A DNA stretch of 64,000 nucleotides, from contig JAKUCV010002147.1 of the NCBI GenBank assembly GCA_028386065.3, forward strand, positions 21,208 to 85,207, written 5' to 3'. Numbering within the stretch: the stretch's first letter is position 1; each line of letters begins with the position of its first letter. The position numbers and the translations under genes were made by a program. Of this stretch, positions 56,362-64,000 are shown one piece after another. This DNA comes from Turnera subulata. Its lineage: Eukaryota; Streptophyta; Magnoliopsida; Malpighiales; Passifloraceae. Under the pieces are notes generated by a model, which was given only the letters and a program-made list of their open reading frames with translations, was not told the origin of the DNA and did not search any database.

Positions 56362-56518
56362 TAAAATATTAGACTCAAATCATTCCACTTATTCCTCAAT
56401 CAATTAGTGTAGATTTTGCTCAATTATCTCCTCCATCAATAGTTGACATAGTTCCCAATTGGGAAATCTGCTAGCTTGATTTGAGCCTTGATGTAGGCAT
56501 TGATGACTCCTGTCAACA
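56362..56518 (-). repeat. TRIM-like 5' LTR, right piece
   Basis: Continues from 53370 after the TSD. Ends GTCAACA, then AAGGC. Confidence 0.88.
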
Positions 56519-56686
56519 AAGGCCCAATGAATCTACCATAAATAAATAATTCTCTGAGGGTAAAGGAAACAAATTTGTGATTTATACTGCTCGCTTAATG
56601 TTCGTTCTCCCCTATTTAATTCCTTATCCCCTTCTTTCTCTTCCTCATTAACTTGGAGGGTAAAAAAAAAGCTCTAAAACCCATAT

Positions 56687-57319
56687 GATGTCTGATCAGA
56701 ATTGACGAAGGAGTTGGTGTGGGATATTTTGCTAAGGCAAGTATGAAGTCTATTGTGTGATTCAGGTGTATTTCTACATCTTAGGACACTCTTCTCTCTT
56801 GTACTGATTTTATTTACAAGAATCTTCTCTATTGTGTGGATGATGACGAGAAGATCAAGTATAATTCCCATATGATGGTCAAAAGCCGTGATCTTACTAG
56901 TGGAATTTTTTTGTGTTCCCTGTCGTCTCAAGACACCCTTGATTTGTTGGTGACCAAAGATATGCCAAATCCTCCTGGTAATGATCTAGTCAGCCCATGG
57001 TCTCTGGACATCGTTGATTGGTGGTTGTTGCAATGGTTTACTCTATTTAGCGAACCAATTTCCGTCTGACCCACCAGATGGGTTTGTTCATTGGAATCCT
57101 GCCACCTCAGAAACTAGGGTTGTACCGAGAGCGAAAGTCACTCGACCACCTGACACACAGGAGGATTGTGACTACTTTGGCTTCGGCTTTGATGCTAAGA
57201 CAAACAATTACAAGATTGTCAAGATCACGGGATTGAACTATGGTTCATTCCCATGTCTTGGGCACTACGAGTGTCCAACTTTCGAATATGAAATTTTGGT
57301 ATACAGCTTAAAGAAATGA
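56687..57319 (+). pseudogene. F-box / F-box-associated (FBA) protein pseudogene
   Basis: An F-box-like helix ELTKELVWDILLR is readable near 56701-56740, then broken by TGA. The following frame gives YCVDDDEKIKYNSH and VKSRDLTSGIFLCSL. After a frameshift near 57010, IGGCCNGLLYLANQF, HWNPATSETRVVP and DYFGFGFDAKTNNYKIVKI are the standard FBA type-1 pattern. The frame ends at 57317-57319, ~20 bp before the MULE-like element. Such proteins are SCF ubiquitin-ligase substrate receptors. It is likely the only host-gene relic in the window; the C-terminus is missing. Confidence 0.85.
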
Positions 57320-57339
57320 TTCATGAAAATTAATATAAA

Positions 57340-57597
57340 GGCTAAACTATACCCTTTACCCTTTCTCAGTTTGGGCATCAGGCTACAAAATCGTCAATTT
57401 TCCCTCCCAATTTTGGTTTAATTCACCCACTCAATTAACCCAATTTTATTCAAATCACCCAAATTCAAAATTTGGCTACTGTTCACCCCAATTGGCATGT
57501 GTCCGGAGCTGAGGTGGCCGCTCCACGTGGCGGGGCGTGCCCGGGTAGTACTCTTGGGTGAGGTGGTCCTATCGTAAGTCGACACATGACATGTATT
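57340..57597 (+). repeat. Left TIR of MULE-like element
   Basis: Inverted match to 63118-63397, with an easily aligned GTGGCCGCTCCACGTGG core at about 57513-57530. Confidence 0.85.
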
Positions 57598-57849
57598 AAT
57601 TTAACTTGATTTGAACTTACCATTATAAATTTAATACCCATAAAAATTAATTAATTTAATTAAAAAGATTATTTATTTGTCATATATTTTTAAATATGAA
57701 AAGATAGAAATTTTACTTTTAAAAATTTTAAAGTGTGTGATAATATTTACCCATTTTTAGCCAAATATTAGATTTTTTAATTTTTTATCCATCAACACAA
57801 ATATACATACCCAAAAAAATTAATTAATTGCATCAATTTAATACCCATA

Positions 57850-58253
57850 TATTAATATGATGAAAAAAAAAACTCTTCTCCTTTTTCCCGATCGCGAGTT
57901 CTAGCTCCTAAAAATTCTATTTCTTGCAATCAAACCAAACAAATCCAAGCACTAGGAGTGATGCGATATGCATATTTGGACGGCTTGGATCTCCATATGT
58001 TTAGATTTGGACGGCTTGGATCGCCATTTCGTCCAAATTAACCAAACAAATCCACCTCCAGCCAATGCATTCCACACCAAGCCGTCTAGATTTGCCACAT
58101 GAGTTCAACTTGTCAATCGCGGTTACGAGAGGCAAAGAGTTTAATCCAATTAAAAAAAATCAAGAACGCAGAAGAGGGTAACAGATTCTTACCCCTAGTC
58201 TCGTCGCTGCCGTTGATAACTTCTAGGCTCGAGACAACCTCGCCGAAAATTCT
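57850..58253. other. MULE-like interior, left of Copia-4
   Basis: Contains two nearby copies of ATTTGGACGGCTTGGATC (about 57974 and 58008). No open frame of note. It may be part of a captured host fragment that continues after 62372. Confidence 0.4.
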
Positions 58254-58258
58254 AACAG

Positions 58259-58482
58259 TATTGACAGATAAATCCTAAGTGTTAGATCTTATCACTACTT
58301 ATCAGATGGTGACAATGCCAGTTGTAGATTCTTATCATTCCTAAGTTATAGGATCCTACTTTGTAGCATTTATGTCTTATGTAAACTTGGACTGCTTCTG
58401 TATTTATACTTGTACACAGCTACGATCATAATCAACATACACAGAATTCTCTCAACCCTAATCTGTACTATGTTATTCAACT
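58259..58482 (+). repeat. Copia-4 5' LTR
   Basis: 224 bp, TATTGACAGATAAATC...GTTATTCAACT. TATTTATACTTG near 58399 is the probable TATA region. Confidence 0.92.
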
Positions 58483-58494
58483 TGGTAGCGGAGC
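58483..58494 (+). promoter_or_regulatory. Primer-binding site of Copia-4
   Basis: TGGTAGCGGAGC immediately after the LTR. It differs at three positions from the usual initiator-methionine site TGGTATCAGAGC. Confidence 0.85.
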
Positions 58495-58542
58495 GTACAT
58501 ATGATCCGACCTAAATTCTTTTCTTTTTTTTTTCTTCCCATC

Positions 58543-59346
58543 ATGGCCGTTGTTGCACCTGCACAGATACCTAATGCCACACACTATATTTATATTAAGC
58601 TCACTGGTGCTAACTATCTTCTTTGGTGCGCACAGGTTCGTGCCTTTGTTATTGGTCAGGGTCTCTGGGGCTATATTGATGGTTCCTGTGCCTGTCCTCC
58701 AGCCATGAATGGTGAAGCTGCCAATCCTGCCTATGCAACCTGGGTTCAGCAGGATCAAATGCTTGTTAGCACGTTGTTCTCATCTCTCACTGAGACGGTT
58801 ATGCCTTCGGTTATGGATCTCGACACTTCAAAGGCAATCTGGGATACTCTTGCTGCAAATTATGTGTCTCCAAGCTAGACCCGTGTTATGGAATTGCACT
58901 TGAGCCTTCAACGGTTTGCCCAGAAGGACGAGCTTGTCTCAGACTTTTTACATCGTGCCAAGTCCTTTGCAGATGGTCTTGCTACTGCTGGTCGCCCACT
59001 GTCCGACCTTCACTTTAACCTCTTTGTCTTCCAGGGCTTGCGTGCAGAGTTTAAGGATCTTGTCACCACCCTTAATGCTCATCCAGACTCGGTTTTTTTC
59101 TCGAAACTTCATAGCCTCCTCATCAGCCATGAGTTTCTCCATGGTGATTCTATGGCTAAACTAGACATCACCTCTTTAGTGCCTACTCCGAAAGGTAATA
59201 TTGCACAAGCACTTCCCCCTTCTTCTGATAAACAAGAAGTGGTTGCTTCTTTTTCTAGACAGAATCAGCATGGTCGTGGACGTGGCCGCAATCAGCGTGG
59301 TCGTGGGGGTTGTTTTCAGCAAAATCGTGGCTCGTTTCTTCGTTGA
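58543..59346 (+). pseudogene. Copia-4 gag (UBN2 type), one nonsense codon
   Basis: Start taken at ATG 58543 (MAVVAPAQIPNATHYIYIKL), which gives the usual copia Gag N-terminus rather than the leader codons from 58501. Then TGANYLLWCAQVRAF and MLVSTLFSSLTETVMP, a TAG at 58876-58878, and continuation in frame. After that come MELHLSLQRFAQKDE, FVFQGLRAEFKDLVTTL and an RGRGRNQRGRG basic tail. The CCHC knuckle is absent; the frame ends at TGA 59344-59346. Confidence 0.9.
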
Positions 59347-59349
59347 CAA

Positions 59350-60377
59350 ATCTATAATTGGGCGAATCATACCGCCCTTCAATGCTTCCAGCATGCACAG
59401 CCCCCCACCTCCAATGCTTATTGCCTATATGGGTGCTGTTCCAGTGCCACCCACTCCACATGGCCCTTATTTATCACAGGCCCTTACTCCCACACTACAT
59501 GGCTATACGACATGGTATCCAAACAATGGCGCCATCAACCATGTCACTCCTGATCTTGCTAGTCTTGGTCAGGTAAAAGACTGAAAGGGTGCAATAAAAG
59601 AGTTCAATAAAAGAGTCACCATGTTAATCCTGCCCAGTGGGCAAGTCTAGTCGTTTACATCCTCCTCCTAGTACGTCTCAAGTGTCAATGCCATTGGATT
59701 TGGTTTACAGTGATGTATGGGGTCCTGCTCCTGTCTTCTCAGCTGATGGACATAAATATTTCCTTATTTTCGTTGATGTTTACTCACATTTTATTTGGTT
59801 CTTCCCTCTTGCACAAAAGTCTGATGTTGTTTATGTTTTTAATCAATTTCATCTTACTGTGGAACACAAATTTAATACTAAGCTGAAAAGCTGGCAAACA
59901 GACTGAGGGGGCGAATTTTGTCCAGTTAGCAAGGTTTGTAATTCCTTAGGCATTATTCATTGCCTAATTTGTCCTCATACCCACGAACAAAATGGTATGG
60001 TTGAACGTCGAAATCGACATGTTGTGGATCATGCTTTCTCCATGGTTGTCCATCTCATTAATCAACTTCCAACTCGAGTTCTTAATCATAGATCTCCCCA
60101 TGAGGTTCTTTTTCGTCAAACACCTCGTTACCCTTTTCTTAAAACTTTCGGTTGTTTGTGTTTTCCTTTTGTACGACCACACAATCAACACAAAATGGAT
60201 TTTCGGTTAATTCCTTGTATCTTTCTAGGTTACAGTAACCAACATTTAGGATACAAATGCTATGATTTTGTCTGTTGCAGGATGTATATAGCTCGTCATG
60301 TCCGCTTCATTGAGGATGTCTTCCCATTTCGTCAAGAGTCCTTGTCGTGTCCGTCATCCTCTCCTCTTCCTTGATCT
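59350..60377 (+). pseudogene. Copia-4 protease/integrase region (broken)
   Basis: Protease is not readable. Integrase: PLDLVYSDVWGP (~59690) and YFLIFVDVYSHFIWF, then TGA replaces a codon in KSWQTD*GGEF (~59905). After a frame change comes HEQNGMVERRNRHVVDH (~59980) with the catalytic E and SPHEVLFRQTP, ending FLGYSNQHLGYKCYD... to 60375. The pre-integrase HHCC region is largely deleted. Confidence 0.88.
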
Positions 60378-61353
60378 AGTTCACCAATCTTGATACAATC
60401 TCCACCAGCTGCCACTAATGGTCCTCCGGAAGGAAACAACCTGCCTGCACCTGTTCCTTTGCCACAGGAACCATTAGCTCCACAAGCACAGGCACCCGAA
60501 CCACCACCTGTCCAGCCGAAACCTCCACAACAATCTCATCCTATGCGCACCAGACAAAACCCAACACAAACACCCAGCTTCGGGATTTTGTTACATACAC
60601 AGCCTCTACTACCAAAGTTCTTCCCCATCCTAGCATTTATACCTAAGCAAGCAAACACCCTGAATGGTGCCAAGCCATGGATCAGGAAATGGCCACCATA
60701 ATAAGACATGGACTCTTGTACCCAAGACCCCTGCTCTGAACATTGTGGGTTGTAAATGGGTTTACAAAGCAAAACTACGCGCAGATGGTACCTTAGAGAG
60801 GTATAAAGGCCTTCTAGTTGCAAAAGGCTTTCACCAACAAGAAGGCCTTGATTTCAAGGAGACTTTTAGTCCTGTGGTGAAACCTGCCACCATTCATATT
60901 ATCTTAACTCTAGCTGCTGCAAATCGCCGGCCTCTGCGCCAGCTTGATGTACACAATACATTCCTCAATGGAACACTTGCTGAGGATGTCTATATGCATC
61001 AGCCTTCTGGATATGTTGATGCTCAGTGCCCAACTCATGTTCGCAAGCTTCATAAGTCCTTATATGGGCTTCGACAAGCACCCCGTGCATGGTATGCTTG
61101 TCTTGCTCATTTTCTCCAAAGCTATGGTTTTTTTAACTCCAAAAGTGATACTTCCTTATTTATTTATCATCATGGTGGCATCTCTCTATATGTTCTTATA
61201 TATGTGGACGACAATATTGTGACGGGTACCAATTTTGATGCTATTAAATCTTTGATTACTGCTTTGGGGCGTCGATTTGCATTAAGGGATCTGGGACCAT
61301 TACATTATTTTCTGGGCATTGAAACCAGTCATCTTCATCACGGCATCTTCTGA
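60378..61353 (+). pseudogene. Copia-4 reverse transcriptase
   Basis: A proline-rich linker (60390-60560) leads into VGCKWVYKAKLRADGTLERY (~60747). GFHQQEGLDFKETFSPVVKP, QLDVHNTFLNG (DVKNAFLHG class, ~60942), LRQAPRAWY and IYVDDNIVTG (~61198) follow, then FALRDLGPLHYFLGIE. TGA at 61351-61353 and a frameshift separate it from RNase H. Confidence 0.92.
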
Positions 61354-62162
61354 ATCAACACAAATATGCCCGTGCTCTGCTTCATAAAGTTGGCGTGCAG
61401 GATGCAAAGCCAATTTCTACTCCCATGTGCACTAAAACTGCCCTTCATGGTAGTGACGCACTGCCCTTTGAAGACAGTACCTTGTATCGTAGCATTGTGA
61501 TGGGCTTGCAATATTTGAGTATGACCCGCCCGGACATTTCTTTTCCAGTGAACAAGCTTTGTCAGTTCATGCACAAACCAACTCAGAATTACTGGCTTGC
61601 AGTAAAATGCCTGCTCCGGTACATCAAGGGTACCCTCACTTATGGCATTCTTTTATCTTCTACTCCTTCCACACAATTACAAGCTTTTGCGGATGCTGAT
61701 TGGGCCAGCTCTGTGGATGACCGTCGTTCCACGAGTGGCATGGCTGTTTATTTGGGTCGTAGTCTTGTTTGTTGGCGTGCAAAGAAGCAGAAGACGGTGT
61801 ATCGGTCTTCCACCGAGGCTGAATATAAGTCTCTGGCTGATGCTACTGCAGAGTTACTATGGATACAATCCTTACTATGTGAACTTCATGTTCCAATTCG
61901 CACAGCTCCGGTTTTATGGTGTGATAATTTAGGGGTGACTTACTTGGCAGTTAATCTTGTTCTTCTTGAAATCGATTACCACTTTGTTCGGGAGCAGGTA
62001 GCACAACGGCGGTTAAGTGTTCGATTCCTCACAAGAGCTGCTCAAATTGCCGACATTTTCACCAAACCGTTGGCTAAACAACGTTTTGAATTTTTGAGAG
62101 ACAAGATTCGGGTTACTTCTGCCCCTTCATCTTGTGGGGGAGTATTGACAGATAAATCTTAA
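61354..62162 (+). pseudogene. Copia-4 connection and RNase H domain
   Basis: The frame from about 61395: DAKPISTPM, SMTRPDISFPVNKLCQFM, AFADADWASSVDDRRSTSG (~61684), SSTEAEYKSLADATAELLWI (~61808) and WCDNLGVTYLA (~61918). A short in-frame deletion removes the HARTKH segment before EIDYHFVREQV. The frame ends ADIFTKPLAKQRF...DKS at TAA 62160-62162 and runs through the PPT into the 3' LTR. Confidence 0.92.
62133..62142 (+). promoter_or_regulatory. Polypurine tract of Copia-4
   Basis: TGTGGGGGAG directly before TATTGACAG. Confidence 0.85.
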
Positions 62163-62366
62163 GTATTAAATCTTATCACTACTTATCAGATGGTGATAAT
62201 ACTAGCTGTAGATTCTTATCATTCCTAAGTTATAGGATCCTACTTTGTAGCATTTGTGTCTTATGTAAACTTGGACTGCTCTTGTATTTATACTTGTACA
62301 CAGCTACGATCATAATCAATATACATAGAATTCCCTCAACCCTAATCTGTATTGTGTTATTCAACT
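62143..62366 (+). repeat. Copia-4 3' LTR
   Basis: 224 bp, same length and non-canonical TA...CT ends as the 5' LTR; followed by TSD AACAG. Confidence 0.92.
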
Positions 62367-62371
62367 AACAG

Positions 62372-62880
62372 CAACATGTCTAGCCGGGTTGTGTTGCTGT
62401 TGATGGCGGTCACGGGTCTGGCCGTGAATGGTGGTTGATGGCGGTGGGTTCAGGTGTTGTTGGCTGCTGGAATTCCGACAATGGAGTTCCGGGCCTTAGT
62501 AGGTGTGTTCTGCGAGGACCCGAGGCCTTGGGGTTTGAATTTGGTACTGGCAGTACCAACTATTGTTTCTAGTAAGTTTGTGAGGTGTTGCGGAATTGGA
62601 GTTTCAAGGGTCTATGGATATGCCTAAAGTTTTATGAATTGGTCTCAGAGTGGAAGTGGATCCAAAGATTCGGCGTCCAAAGCTTGTCAATGTCTAATGA
62701 AGGTGCCAGCATATGTGGTTGGAAGGCTAGTTTTGATCTTTGTCTCGGAGTAGCAATCTTGAATCTGGGTGTCAACGTTCTGCTTTAATATTTCATCTTT
62801 TTGAGTTGTATTTTACCTCAGCATACTTCTTATAATTAATTTATCTAGGTACGGTACGATAATGTGTTAAAATAATATTT
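62372..62880. other. MULE-like interior, right of Copia-4 (possible captured gene fragment)
   Basis: Higher-GC, gene-like sequence, e.g. GGCGGTCACGGGTCTGGCC near 62407 and a 67-residue frame at 62585-62788. No domain recognised. It joins 58253 across the Copia-4 insertion, so the captured piece may span both sides. Confidence 0.4.
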
Positions 62881-63117
62881 TTAATTAAATTAATTTTTTA
62901 TTCAAATATTAAATTAAACAGGTATAATGAGTTCTTTGGACTTTTCTTTTTAAAAATATTTTTTTATTAAAAAATATTCACATCGTACACATTAAGCATA
63001 AAAAATTATAAACTTATTACCACACACACTTCAAAAAATATATTTTTTTTTTCATATTTTTATGTAAATAATATATATTCACCCCTATATTTTAAAATAT
63101 TTTTTATTTAGGACCCT

Positions 63118-63397
63118 TTACATGCCACGTATTGACTTACGATAGGACCACCTCACCCAAGGGCGCCACCCGGGTGCCCCCCACCACGTGGAGCGGCCAC
63201 ATCAGCTCCGGACGCATGCCAATTGGGGTGAACAGTAGCTTAATTTTGACTTTGGGTGATTTGAATGAAATTGGAATAATTGAGTGGGTGAATTGAACCA
63301 AAATCCAATAACTAGGAGGGGAAATTGACGATTTTGTAGCCTGATACCCAAATTGACTATTTTGGGATAACATAGGGGGCATAAAGGTAGTTTAGCC
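63118..63397 (-). repeat. Right TIR of MULE-like element
   Basis: Inverted match to 57340-57597, e.g. CCACGTGGAGCGGCCAC at about 63183. Open frames on the minus strand here are shadows shared with the left TIR. Confidence 0.85.
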
Positions 63398-64000
63398 ATA
63401 CATAAACATCAGGATGGCACTCCCGAATGCATCATGAGATGTTTCTCTTCATGGTAGCGGAGCCAACTACTGTCCTTGGAAATCTGAAGAATTATTTTTA
63501 ACCTAAAAACTATTTTTCTTTCTTCTATTGTGTTAGGTATCATGTCCACCTCCCCTTCCACAAACTCTTCCACAACTTCTTCTTCATCTTCTTCTGCCAA
63601 TGTTTCTGCTTTTATTTCTGCTAATGCTTATTTCTTGGGGTCTCATTCTGTTTTAGAGTTACCAACATTAAGAACTATGTTCTGGCTACGTTTGATTTCT
63701 CTAATTTTCTTGTTTGGCAGAGCTTACTTTCTTTCTTCTTGATACGAGCAAGCCAATTCCAAGTGGAACTCAAGATCGTGATGATGCCATTAGCTTGCCT
63801 TAAGGACCAGTCACGAGGGCTCGGTTGAAGAAGATAAAGAATCTCATGTTACATTATGCTCAAACTTGGGTCCATCGGGAGTTGCAAGAAGATAAGTTGG
63901 ATAAGTTTGGAGATGAATTTAAAGAGATTCCTAAGTTTGTGAGCATTTTGAAGGATTCAAGTCAAAAGTAGCCGTTTTTACCGTTCAACCGGAAAGTTAC
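63398..64000 (+). pseudogene. 5' fragment of another retroelement: PBS and gag-like frames
   Basis: TCTCTTCA (ending 63451) looks like an LTR end, followed by TGGTAGCGGAGC (63452-63463). A serine-rich start MSTSPSTNSSTTSSSSSSAN (ATG 63542) follows. Another frame downstream reads KNYVLATFDFSNFLVWQSLL, like copia Gag. Further on is GPVTRARLKKIKN, a motif seen in plant retroelement polyproteins. The LTR is cut off by the MULE-like element and the 3' part by the window end. Order and frames are scrambled, so lineage is uncertain. Confidence 0.5.

Larger units (their letters stand above)
52242..56518 (-). mobile_element. TRIM-like non-autonomous LTR element (minus strand)
   Basis: TSD AAGGC at 52237-52241 and 56519-56523. 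LTRs of ~314 bp start TGTAGAAAAG and end CAACA on the plus strand. The internal region is only 656 bp (52556-53211), without coding sequence. A primer-binding site on the minus strand abuts the right LTR. The right LTR is split by the solo LTR at 53371-56361. Without that insertion the element is ~1.28 kb, typical of TRIM/SMART elements. Confidence 0.88.
58259..62366 (+). mobile_element. Ty1/copia retrotransposon Copia-4 with TA...CT ends
   Basis: Complete structure: TSD AACAG (58254-58258 and 62367-62371), two 224-bp LTRs, PBS, gag, pol and PPT. Both LTRs begin TATTGACAG and end TTCAACT instead of TG...CA. By hand count they differ at about 16 positions (~93% identical). Several stops and frameshifts in gag, integrase and RT make it non-autonomous now. 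Confidence 0.93.
57340..63397. mobile_element. Mutator-like (Pack-MULE-like) element with long TIRs
   Basis: The ends GGCTAAACTA (57340) and TAGTTTAGCC (63397) are the start of ~260-280 bp inverted repeats (57340-57597 and 63118-63397). Shared blocks include ATCAGGCTACAAAATCGTCA and CAATTGGCATG, and weaker similarity extends further in. Possible 9-bp TSDs TAATATAAA and ATACATAAA match at six positions only. No transposase is present. Between the TIRs are non-TE sequence (57850-58253, 62372-62790) and the later insertion Copia-4. The class is inferred from TIR length and target size. Confidence 0.7.

Overview
This window looks like heterochromatic, transposon-packed nuclear DNA of a flowering plant. 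The evidence is the set of plant Ty1/copia and Ty3/gypsy (Tekay-type, chromodomain-bearing) polyproteins, a plant tRNA-derived SINE, Mutator-like terminal-inverted-repeat elements, a degraded F-box/FBA gene, and the AT-rich spacers. The species cannot be named from the sequence. No intact host gene was found; almost every coding stretch carries stops or frameshifts.

Layout. 1-3560: 3' part of a plus-strand copia element (Copia-1) with its 3' LTR. 3561-7776: unassigned spacer plus a Tat/Ogre-like gypsy remnant (about 4300-6135). 7782-12874: decayed minus-strand copia (Copia-2) with both LTRs. 11964-17503 and 17505-44757: a head-to-tail tandem duplication of a ~4.7 kb unit, interrupted by later insertions. 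These are a MITE in copy A (16395-17228, TSD GCTTCCAAAA), a Tekay gypsy composite in copy B (Tekay-1, 18199-32516, TSD AATAG) and a minus-strand non-autonomous LARD in copy B (LARD-1, 34162-42372, TSD TTCTA). Each insertion has an empty site in the other copy. After removing insertions and TSD copies, copy A is ~4.70 kb and copy B ~4.71 kb. 44632-45108: two minus-strand SINEs. 45269-51691: minus-strand copia (Copia-3, TSD AACTT). 52242-56518: minus-strand TRIM-like element (TSD AAGGC) whose 5' LTR holds a solo LTR of the LARD/Tekay family (53371-56361, TSD TAAAA). 56687-57319: F-box pseudogene. 57340-63397: MULE-like element with long TIRs containing copia Copia-4 (58259-62366, TSD AACAG, TA...CT ends). 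63398-64000: another retroelement 5' fragment.

Most interesting content. LARD-1 (gypsy-type LTRs) and Copia-3 (copia) are unrelated elements, yet both carry the same antisense gene cassette. It is an open frame of exactly 684 nt in both, ~73% identical in protein despite heavy synonymous divergence. A conserved upstream block and TATA box precede it with identical 59-nt spacing. Its C-terminal half resembles the start of a LINE-type EEP endonuclease domain; its N-terminal half I do not recognise. The Tekay/LARD LTRs also share an intron-like module: a GC-rich first exon ending AAG|GTGA, a TGGGC-rich and then AT-rich intron, and a mini-exon encoding a (D)xxQ(F/Y)PEEP peptide. The LARD-type LTRs add arrays of GGGAT-n4-ATCCC palindromes. 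Several different elements share the unusual primer-binding site TGGTAGCGGAGC.

How the parts relate. LARD-1 and the solo LTR have no gag/pol of their own but share LTR ends with Tekay-1, so Tekay relatives may have mobilised them in trans. Tekay-1 is itself defective and is a tandem LTR-internal-LTR-internal-LTR array with two large deletions.
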